A stretch of 64,000 nucleotides of DNA, from NCBI RefSeq assembly GCF_008085915.1, contig NZ_VSJK01000010.1, forward strand, positions 1 through 64,000, given 5' to 3'. A program made the translations under genes and the position numbers. Origin of the DNA: Oceaniovalibus sp. ACAM 378. Lineage in GTDB: Bacteria; Pseudomonadota; Alphaproteobacteria; Rhodobacterales; Rhodobacteraceae. The notes under the pieces are model-generated. The model was not told the DNA's origin. It searched no databases and saw only the letters and a program-made list of their open reading frames with translations. Of the stretch, positions 37,848-44,957 are shown one piece after another (the stretch's first letter is position 1; every line of letters begins with the position of its first letter).

Positions 37848-39041
37848 ATGTCCGAAACAACCCGCAAAACGGCCGAACGCAACGCGACCGAAATTGACGA
37901 GATCGCAGCCGTTGTCCTGTCCGAGCCTGACGCCGAAGTGGTACCCTTTGAAATGGCCGAAGCCCCCGTCGCCGCCGAGATTGAAAGACGCATCGCCGAA
38001 ATCAACATGTCCGACACGAATTCGATCGTGTCCTTCGGTTCGTCCGCCCAAGGCGAATTGCAAGAGATCAGCCAAGCGATGTTAGCGGATGTCCGGAACA
38101 AGGATGTTGGCCCTGCGGGTGACAGCCTGCGCCAGATCGTCACCACAATCCGCGGGTTTTCGGTGTCGGAACTAGACGTGCGCCGTGACCGGTCCTGGTG
38201 GGAAAAACTGCTCGGCCGCGCCGCGCCGATGGCCAAATTTGTTGCCCGGTTCGAAGATGTGCAGGAACAGATCGACAGTATTACCGACACCCTTCTGGGC
38301 CATGAGCATAAACTGCTGAAGGATATCAGATCGCTCGATATGCTGTATGATAAAACGCTGGCGTTCTATGACGAACTGGCGCTGTACATCGCGGCAGGCG
38401 AGGAAAAAGTGAAGCGGCTGGATACCACCGACATTCCCGCGAAAGAGGCCGGAGTCGCCGCCGCCACCGAGCAGGACGGCGTGATGGACGCACAGGAACT
38501 TCGCGACATACGCGCCGCCCGCGACGATCTTGAACGCCGGGTCCATGATCTGAAGTTGACCCGCCAGGTAACGATGCAATCGCTGCCCTCGATCCGGCTG
38601 GTGCAGGAAAACGACAAGTCACTGGTCACCAAAATCAACAGCACGCTCGTGAATACCGTTCCGCTGTGGGAAACCCAGTTGGCGCAGGCCGTCACGATCC
38701 AGCGGTCGCGCGAAGCCGCCGAAGCGGTGCGCGAGGCAAACGATCTGACCAACGAATTGCTGACGGCAAATGCAAAGAACCTGCGCGACAGCAACAAGGT
38801 GATTCGCACAGAAATGGAGCGTGGCGTGTTCGACATCGAAGCCGTGAAAGCCGCCAACGCCGACCTGATCGCGACAATTCAGGAAAGTCTGCAAATTGCC
38901 GATGAGGGCAAGACCAGACGCGCCGCCGCCGAAGAAGATCTGAAGCGGATGGAGTCCGAGCTGAAGGAAACGCTCTCGTCAGCCAGTGCACGCCGTCCGG
39001 CCCCGACGCAGGGCGCGGCCGGCGCGCAGATCGACGGCTGA
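37848..39041 (+). CDS. telA: TelA-family toxic-anion-resistance protein
   Basis: This 397-residue, mostly helical and coiled-coil protein has an AGGGAG ribosome site before the ATG. The family core runs from LRQIVTTIRGFSVSELDVR (about 85-105) through WWEKLLGRA and RFEDVQEQIDSI to a C-terminal helix. There is no membrane segment. Family members confer tellurite or cell-envelope-antibiotic tolerance in some bacteria. The mechanism is unknown. It follows the XpaC-like gene and precedes a DUF2927 lipoprotein by 3 bases. Confidence 0.93.
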   Translation: MSETTRKTAERNATEIDEIAAVVLSEPDAEVVPFEMAEAPVAAEIERRIAEINMSDTNSIVSFGSSAQGELQEISQAMLADVRNKDVGPAGDSLRQIVTTIRGFSVSELDVRRDRSWWEKLLGRAAPMAKFVARFEDVQEQIDSITDTLLGHEHKLLKDIRSLDMLYDKTLAFYDELALYIAAGEEKVKRLDTTDIPAKEAGVAAATEQDGVMDAQELRDIRAARDDLERRVHDLKLTRQVTMQSLPSIRLVQENDKSLVTKINSTLVNTVPLWETQLAQAVTIQRSREAAEAVREANDLTNELLTANAKNLRDSNKVIRTEMERGVFDIEAVKAANADLIATIQESLQIADEGKTRRAAAEEDLKRMESELKETLSSASARRPAPTQGAAGAQIDG

Positions 39042-39044
39042 ACC

Positions 39045-40010
39045 ATGCGGCGCCCGATCAGTTGGATCGCAGCCCTGACGGCCAGCATCGCGTTTTCTGC
39101 ATGCGAAGCTCCGGTGAGCGCCGTCGATCCGGTTCAACGCCCACTGGCGCGCCCTGCCGCTCTGGCAAAGCCGAAACCGGTGATCAAGCCTATTGTGGTG
39201 CGGTCGGAACAAAGCCTCGAGCTGCAAAAATACTATCAGCGGGTGCAAAACGGACTTTTGGCGCAGGGCCTGTTGCGTCGCGACGGTGGGATACGGGACG
39301 CGCCGTTTGGCACCCGGCAGCTGGTCGAGAATTTCATCCGCATCGCATTGTATGAGGAATACTCCAGCGTTGGCGGCAGTCTTGTCGCCCGCGCAACGGC
39401 CAGCCGTCTGCATCGCTGGGAACGCCCGATCACGATGCAACTGGAATTCGGCGCCACGGTATCGCCGGAGAAGCAGGCAACGGATCGCGCCGCCGTCACC
39501 GGCTATGCGTCGCGATTGTCGCGCATCACTGGCCTGCCGATCCGGCAGGTGACCTCGGGCGGCAACTTTAACGTTTTCATCGTCAACGAGAACGAGCGTC
39601 GCGCATTGGGGCCTCGGTTGCGCCGCATGGTTCCCGGCATCAGCGAACTGGCTGTGCGCACGGTGACCGACATGCCGCAATCGTCCTATTGTCTGGTCTT
39701 CGCGCTGGATGGCGGCAGCGACGGCGCCTATCGTCAGGCGGTGGCGGTGATCCGCGCCGAACACCCCGATCTGCTGCGCCTGTCCTGCATTCACGAGGAA
39801 GTCGCCCAAGGGCTGGGCCTGTCCAACGACAGCCCCGCCGCCCGTCCCTCGATCTTTAATGACGACGAGGAATTCGCGCTGCTGACCTCGCACGACGAAC
39901 TGCTGCTGCGGATGCTCTATGACCCCCGCATGCGCCCCGGCATGTCCGAACCCGAGGCCCGCGCGCAGGCCCAGATCATCGCGTCCGAACTGCTGGGCGG
40001 CGAAAGCTGA
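39045..40010 (+). CDS. DUF2927 lipoprotein
   Basis: This 321-residue protein has a signal peptide with lipobox IAFSAC near residue 20. A DUF2927 domain follows, recognisable by RLTREFIRIALYEEY-like sequence (here LVENFIRIALYEEY), RWERPITMQLEFG, and a C-terminal SCIHEEVAQGLGLSNDSP that resembles a metalloprotease-like HExxQ site (EE rather than HExxH). It should face the periplasm. Function is unknown; the domain is common in Rhodobacterales. It sits 3 bases after telA, suggesting one transcript. Confidence 0.88.
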   Translation: MRRPISWIAALTASIAFSACEAPVSAVDPVQRPLARPAALAKPKPVIKPIVVRSEQSLELQKYYQRVQNGLLAQGLLRRDGGIRDAPFGTRQLVENFIRIALYEEYSSVGGSLVARATASRLHRWERPITMQLEFGATVSPEKQATDRAAVTGYASRLSRITGLPIRQVTSGGNFNVFIVNENERRALGPRLRRMVPGISELAVRTVTDMPQSSYCLVFALDGGSDGAYRQAVAVIRAEHPDLLRLSCIHEEVAQGLGLSNDSPAARPSIFNDDEEFALLTSHDELLLRMLYDPRMRPGMSEPEARAQAQIIASELLGGES

Positions 40011-40112
40011 TTTTCTGCCGCTGCTGTCAGGGGCAGGATTGCGCTGCGGCCCTTTTCCCACGGTGTGTTTCGTGGTTCACTCGCGCAAAGCGATCAACAA
40101 GCGGCGGGTGCC

Positions 40113-41219
40113 ATGTCAATCTTCGATTTCCTTTCGGGTCAATTCATCGATGTCATCCACTGGACGGATGACACCCGCGACACCATGGTCTGGCGGTTCG
40201 AACGTCAGGGCCACGAGATAAAATACGGCGCCAAACTGACTGTGCGCGAAGGGCAAGCGGCGGTGTTCGTGCACGAAGGCCAGTTGGCCGATGTGTTCAC
40301 CCCCGGCCTTTATATGCTTGAAACCAACAACATGCCGATCATGACCTCCCTGCAACATTGGGATCATGGTTTCAAAAGCCCGTTCAAATCCGAGATCTAT
40401 TTCGTCAACACCACAAGGTTCGGCGATCTGAAATGGGGCACCAAGAATCCGATCATCCTGCGCGATCCCGAATTCGGTCCGACCCGCGTGCGCGCCTTTG
40501 GCACCTATACCGTCAAGGTCAGCGATCCGGCCCGGTTCATGTCGGAAATCGTCGGCACCGACGGTGAGTTCACGATGGACGAAATCAGCTTTCAGATCCG
40601 CAACATCATCGTGCAGGAATTTTCGCGCACGCTCGCCACATCCGGGATCCCTGTGCTCGACATGGCCGCCAACACCCGTGATCTGGGCAAACTGGTGGCC
40701 GAACAGATCAGCGCGACGATCACCGGCTATGGCCTGACGATCCCCGAGTTGTATGTCGAAAACATTTCTCTCCCGGCCGAGGTCGAGGCCGTGATGGACA
40801 AGCGCACATCGATGGGCGTGGTGGGCGATCTGAACCGCTACACTCAATTTCAAGCAGCCGAGGCGCTTGGCCGCGCCGACAGCGCCGCCGGAAACGCCAT
40901 GGCCACCGGCATGGGGGCCGGGCTGGGCATGACCATGGGCGGGGCGATGGCACAGTCCGGCCCGTGGGGCCCGCGCCCTGCCGCTGCGGCACCTCCGCCG
41001 CCTCCGCCCGTGGAACATGTCTGGCACATCGCCGAAAATGGCGCGACCAAGGGGCCGTTCTCCCGCGCCTCCATGGGCCGAATGGTGATGGATGGCGCAT
41101 TGCAGCGCGAAACCATGGTCTGGACCCAAGGTCAGGACGGCTGGATCCCCGCAGGCGATGTGGCGGAACTCGCGCAATTGTTCACCGTCATGCCGCCACC
41201 CCCACCGCCGGGAGTCTGA
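40113..41219 (+). CDS. SPFH-domain protein with C-terminal GYF_2 domain (YdjI-like)
   Basis: The start is the ATG at 40113 (MSIFDFLSGQFIDV), giving 368 residues. An SPFH/band-7 domain covers residues 20-240, with the N-terminal VIHWTDDTRDTMVWRF motif typical of YdjI-type proteins, often labelled 'virion core protein'. A flexible Met/Gly/Pro-rich linker follows. A GYF_2/DUF4339 domain (WHIAENGATKGPFSRASM) completes the C-terminus; GYF domains bind proline-rich peptides. In Bacillus, YdjI recruits PspA to the membrane. No PspA is present in this window. Confidence 0.92.
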   Translation: MSIFDFLSGQFIDVIHWTDDTRDTMVWRFERQGHEIKYGAKLTVREGQAAVFVHEGQLADVFTPGLYMLETNNMPIMTSLQHWDHGFKSPFKSEIYFVNTTRFGDLKWGTKNPIILRDPEFGPTRVRAFGTYTVKVSDPARFMSEIVGTDGEFTMDEISFQIRNIIVQEFSRTLATSGIPVLDMAANTRDLGKLVAEQISATITGYGLTIPELYVENISLPAEVEAVMDKRTSMGVVGDLNRYTQFQAAEALGRADSAAGNAMATGMGAGLGMTMGGAMAQSGPWGPRPAAAAPPPPPPVEHVWHIAENGATKGPFSRASMGRMVMDGALQRETMVWTQGQDGWIPAGDVAELAQLFTVMPPPPPPGV

Positions 41220-41536
41220 CGCGAGATGACCTTATCTCGAAAAGGCCAGATCGAAACCTCGCCGAGCTTGCGGTAAATTTTGATCCGGTTCCACGGCGTC
41301 TTGCACGAACCAAAGGGCGGCACGGGCTCCCGCCGACGTTCGGAACTGCCAGAAGTGTCGGATATCTGCTCCTGCACCCCGGTCGCTGCACCGCTGCCTT
41401 CGACACCACGGGGCCGTCCCCCTAGCCTTATCCGGGCCGGACTGCCCGCTTGCTCTTCCCCCAAAGGAGCGACATTGTGCGCCCACCTCTGGCGTGACTC
41501 GATGACCCCGACGCGCGAATTGCACGGACCGCAGCG
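41220..41536. other. Gap in the envelope cluster, no gene seen
   Basis: About 320 bp separate the SPFH gene from the zinc-ribbon gene. A 6-bp hairpin, CGAGAT / ATCTCG, lies at about 41222-41239, just after the SPFH stop. An AAAGGAGCG stretch at 41461-41469 is too far from the next ATG to serve as its ribosome site. No supported open frame was found. Confidence 0.4.
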
Positions 41537-42643
41537 ATGACCGAAACTGACACGCCAATCACCGAAGAACATCGGTTTCCCTGCGACACCTGCGGGGCTG
41601 ACATGCGGTTCGATCCGGCGCAGGGAAAACTGATCTGCGATTTCTGCGGCAACGAAGAAACGCTGACCACCCCCCACCCGACGCTGCAACCGATCCGCGA
41701 GCTGGACTTCCGCGCCGCCATCGACGCAAAACTGCCCGACTCCGAGATCGAGATCACCCGCGTCACCCAATGCACCAACTGCGGCGCCCAGATCGAGATC
41801 AGCCGTGATGTCCATGCCACCGAATGCCCATTCTGCGCGACGCCGCTGGTCACCGATACCGGCGAACACCGCCACATCAAACCGCGCGGCGTCATGCCCT
41901 TTGCAATGGATGAAGGGGCGGCGAAAAAGGCAATGACTGACTGGCTCGGCAACCTGTGGTTCGCCCCGAACGGGTTGAAGGAATATGCCCGAAAAGGGCG
42001 CAGGATGCAGGGCATCTATGTGCCGTTCTGGACGTTCGACGCCGATACACGCAGCGGTTACCGCGGCGAACGGGGCACGGTATATTACGAATCAAGAACC
42101 GTCGTGCGCGATGGAAAGCGCCAGACAGTACAGGTGCAAAAGGTCCGCTGGAACGGCGTTTCGGGCCGGGTGGCACGGTTTTTCGACGATGTGCTGGTCC
42201 TGGCGTCGCGATCATTGCCCAAGACCTTTACCGATGGGCTCGCCCCTTGGGATTTGTCGGCGCTGACCCCCTATGCGCCCGAATTTCTTGCCGGATTCCG
42301 CGCCGAGGGATATCAGGTGCCCCTGGAAGAGGGCTTTGTCGAAGCCCGCGCGATCATGGACCGGGTGATCGAGCGTGACGTGCGGTTCGACATCGGCGGC
42401 GACCGCCAGCGGGTGCATGATGTGCAGACCCAACTGTCGGATGTGACATTCAAACATGTGCTGCTGCCAGTCTGGCTGGCCGCCTATAAATACAACGGCA
42501 AGACATACCGCTTTGTCGTCAACGGTCAATCGGGCCGGGTGCAGGGCGAACGCCCATGGTCGAAGATCAAGGTCACACTGGCGGTGATTGCCGGATTGAT
42601 TGTCGCGGCGGCCGTTGGCTTTGTCTATGCCCAGAACAGTTGA
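41537..42643 (+). CDS. Zinc-ribbon membrane protein, YdjG/TFIIB-type zinc-finger like
   Basis: This 368-residue protein starts with two zinc ribbons: CDTCGADM with CDFCGNE (residues 15-42) and CTNCGAQI with CPFCATPL (about 76-99). A globular middle part includes GRRMQGIYVPFWTFDADTRS, and one C-terminal membrane helix, LAVIAGLIVAAAVGFVYA, ends the protein. This is the layout of the Bacillus YdjG type, which works with YdjH and the SPFH protein YdjI. The neighbouring SPFH gene supports the same partnership here. The biochemical role is unknown. Confidence 0.88.
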   Translation: MTETDTPITEEHRFPCDTCGADMRFDPAQGKLICDFCGNEETLTTPHPTLQPIRELDFRAAIDAKLPDSEIEITRVTQCTNCGAQIEISRDVHATECPFCATPLVTDTGEHRHIKPRGVMPFAMDEGAAKKAMTDWLGNLWFAPNGLKEYARKGRRMQGIYVPFWTFDADTRSGYRGERGTVYYESRTVVRDGKRQTVQVQKVRWNGVSGRVARFFDDVLVLASRSLPKTFTDGLAPWDLSALTPYAPEFLAGFRAEGYQVPLEEGFVEARAIMDRVIERDVRFDIGGDRQRVHDVQTQLSDVTFKHVLLPVWLAAYKYNGKTYRFVVNGQSGRVQGERPWSKIKVTLAVIAGLIVAAAVGFVYAQNS

Positions 42644-42703
42644 GGCTGGAAAATTGATCGCGTTACCGGTAACAACGGAGCGTCGTCATAGGGGGGAACC
42701 GAC

Positions 42704-43624
42704 ATGATCCTGTGCTGCGGAGAAGCGCTGATCGACATGCTGCCGCGCGAAACTGCGACGGGCGAACCGGCATTCGCGCCCCACGCGGGCGGCGCGGTGT
42801 TCAACACCGCCATCGCGTTGGGGCGGCTGGGGGCGGATACGGGATTCTTCACCGGTTTGTCCGACGATCTGTTCGGCGAGATTCTGGCCGAAACCCTGAC
42901 CGCATCGGGTGTCGATGCCGCGCCCGCGCACCGGTCTTCGCGCCCCACCACGCTGGCCTTTGTCAAACTGGTGGATGGGCAGGCGACCTATGCTTTCTAT
43001 GATGAAAATACCGCCGGGCGGATGCTCTCGGTGGACGATCTGCCGATCCTGACCGACGACGTGCAGGCGCTGTTCTTCGGGGGGATCTCGCTGGTGCCCG
43101 ATCCCTGCGGCCATGCCTATGAAACGCTGGCGCTCCGGGCGGCACGCGACCGGGTGGTGATGATCGACCCGAACATCCGCCCCGGGTTCATCACCGACGA
43201 ACCCGCCTATCGCGCACGGATTGCCCGGATGATGGCGGCGGCGGATATCGTGAAACTGTCGGACGACGATCTGCACTGGCTGGCCGGTCCGGGCGATATG
43301 GCCGATCTGGCGCGCGGGCTGCTGGACACCGGTCCGCGCCTGGTCTGCATCACCGAAGGCGCGAAGGGGGCCACCGGATACACCGCGCGGGGACAGGTCA
43401 GCGTTGCCGCGCGCCGCGTCTCTGTGGTCGACACTGTGGGCGCGGGCGACACGTTCAACGCAGGCGTGTTGGCCGCATTGGACGATGCCGGCGCGCTGAG
43501 CAAATCCGCGCTGTCCGACCTGCCGGATGCAGTCGTCGAACAGGCGCTGCAACTGGGCGTGCAGGCCGCCGCGATCACCGTGTCGCGCGCCGGAGCCAAC
43601 CCGCCCACCCGCGCCGAGTTGTGA
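42704..43624 (+). CDS. PfkB-family carbohydrate kinase (fructokinase-like)
   Basis: This 306-residue ribokinase-fold kinase has the N-terminal signature [20 protein letters not shown] (residues 24-43) and the C-terminal ATP/anion-hole motif [18 protein letters not shown] near residue 244, whose aspartate is the catalytic base. It most resembles fructokinases, but sugar specificity cannot be read safely. The stop overlaps the dtd start by 4 bases. Confidence 0.9.
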   Translation: MILCCGEALIDMLPRETATGEPAFAPHAGGAVFNTAIALGRLGADTGFFTGLSDDLFGEILAETLTASGVDAAPAHRSSRPTTLAFVKLVDGQATYAFYDENTAGRMLSVDDLPILTDDVQALFFGGISLVPDPCGHAYETLALRAARDRVVMIDPNIRPGFITDEPAYRARIARMMAAADIVKLSDDDLHWLAGPGDMADLARGLLDTGPRLVCITEGAKGATGYTARGQVSVAARRVSVVDTVGAGDTFNAGVLAALDDAGALSKSALSDLPDAVVEQALQLGVQAAAITVSRAGANPPTRAEL

Positions 43625-44070
43625 GGGCGCTGGTCCAACGTGTGGCCGAGGCGCGGGTCAGCGTCGATGGCGCCGTCCTTGGTGAAATCGGCCCCGGCCT
43701 GATGATCCTTATCTGCGCCATGCAGGGCGACTCCACAGCCACCGCCGATACACTGGCCGCCAAGATCGCCAAGTTGCGGATATTTCGCGATGACGCGGGA
43801 AAGATGAACCTGAGCCTGCGCGATACCGGCGGAGCCGCTTTGGTCGTATTATAGTTCACGCTGGCCGCCGATACATCGCGGGGCAACCGCCCCGGATTCT
43901 CGGCCACCGCCCCACCCGACGAAGGCGAGCGATTGTATCTCCATTTTGCCGCCGCAATGCAGGCGCAGGGCATCGCCGTGGCCACGGGCCGGTTCGGCGC
44001 CGACATGCAGGTGGCGCTGATCAATGACGGACCGGTCACGATCTGGCTCGATTCCAAAGCGGTTAACTAA
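43621..44070 (+). pseudogene. dtd: D-aminoacyl-tRNA deacylase gene broken by an in-frame stop
   Basis: DTD removes D-amino acids and glycine wrongly attached to tRNA. The gene reads normally for 77 codons ([21 protein letters not shown] onward). It then has TTA-TAG at 43849-43854 where the invariant Ser-Gln of the SQFTLxA active-site motif should be; the frame continues intact after it as [17 protein letters not shown] and ends with [11 protein letters not shown], the second signature, before TAA. Two C-to-T changes would turn TCA-CAG into TTA-TAG. Even with read-through the serine would be lost. It is coupled to the kinase gene upstream. Confidence 0.85.
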
Positions 44071-44194
44071 GATTTCATTGTCACCGGACTATGACTGACC
44101 CACCCGGACAATCCGGATGTCTCCGGTCGGAAATCAGGACCGGTCGCGTATCACGAAGGGGGGAAGACCCCGAAACCGAAGTGCGCGAATTCCA

Positions 44195-44227
44195 TGCGCC
44201 TGCCTGCACGAATGGCAGGCAGGCGCA
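44195..44227. terminator. 13-bp perfect hairpin downstream of dtd
   Basis: TGCGCCTGCCTGC (44195-44207) pairs perfectly with GCAGGCAGGCGCA (44215-44227) around a 7-nt loop. There is no T-run on either side. It lies in the 328-bp gap between convergent dtd and pqiC, where both transcripts must end. The rest of this gap holds no supported gene. Confidence 0.6.
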
Positions 44228-44292
44228 GGACAATTTCGGATCAAAGCTGCTCAAAAGCCGCCCGGACCCGTTCAGCCTGTCACTGCTCTTGC

Positions 44293-44316
44293 GGCTTCTT
44301 CTTTGCAAAAATACTC
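44293..44316. repeat. Intergenic repeat copy B
   Basis: GGCTTCTTCTTTGCAAAAATACTC matches the core of the copies at 29571, 61917 (inverted) and 62096. It is found between the convergent dtd and pqiC genes. Confidence 0.65.
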
Positions 44317-44398
44317 AATCCCGCACTGACCACGAGGACAGATCGCGCCGTTTAGCGCTGATAGGCCGAAACCCAACCCTGCAACATGCGCTCAGCCG

Positions 44399-44956
44399 TC
44401 AAAGCCCGTCGCGGGCGATCTTGCGGGCCAGTTCGGCGATCGCCTGCCCCTGCGCTGCGGCCACGCCTGCCGGGCTCGCCACTGCAAACGGCACCGCTAT
44501 GTCGAATCTTCGCGCCACGTCGCGCCGGGCACCATCGGGGAACGCGACGAAATACTGGCCCGACATGCGATACTGTGCGTCGGCACCGGCCAGCGCCCGG
44601 GAAAACCGCACCTCGACCCTTGCGGCAGGCGAATCGCTCAGCGGCCATGGCTCGGCAGCGACCTGCGCCCGGGTCAGCCCCGACAATGCGTCGGCCAACC
44701 CTTGGGTGACGGCCCGCACCGGATCGTCTGCCCACAGCATATTTTTGTCGGTGGTCAGTTCGCCGCCCGCCCCTTCAAGCGATATCGTCTCAAGCTCGGC
44801 GTAGAGCGGCAGGTTGACGTCGCGCACTTCGACCGAACCAACCGAAATCCCGATCTTTTCAGTGCTTGCCGGTGCCGGCACGGGATAGCGCAGCGTCGGA
44901 TCAGTGGAGCAGGCGCCAAGGGCGATCAGGACAACGGCAAAGGGCACAAGTTTCAT
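44399..44956 (-). CDS. pqiC: PqiC-like outer-membrane lipoprotein (ABC-type transport auxiliary)
   Basis: The ATG at 44956 (MKLVPFAVVLIALGACS) opens a signal peptide with lipobox ALGAC, giving 185 residues. The body matches the DUF330/ABC-type auxiliary lipoprotein pattern: LRYPVPAP, then IGISVGSVEVRDVNLPLYAE, and ADDPVRAVTQGLADAL. PqiC forms a ring in the outer membrane that receives the PqiB tunnel, moving lipid between membranes. It is the last gene of the pqi operon, 1 base after pqiB. Confidence 0.88.
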   Translation of the reverse strand: MKLVPFAVVLIALGACSTDPTLRYPVPAPASTEKIGISVGSVEVRDVNLPLYAELETISLEGAGGELTTDKNMLWADDPVRAVTQGLADALSGLTRAQVAAEPWPLSDSPAARVEVRFSRALAGADAQYRMSGQYFVAFPDGARRDVARRFDIAVPFAVASPAGVAAAQGQAIAELARKIARDGL

Positions 44957-44957
44957 G

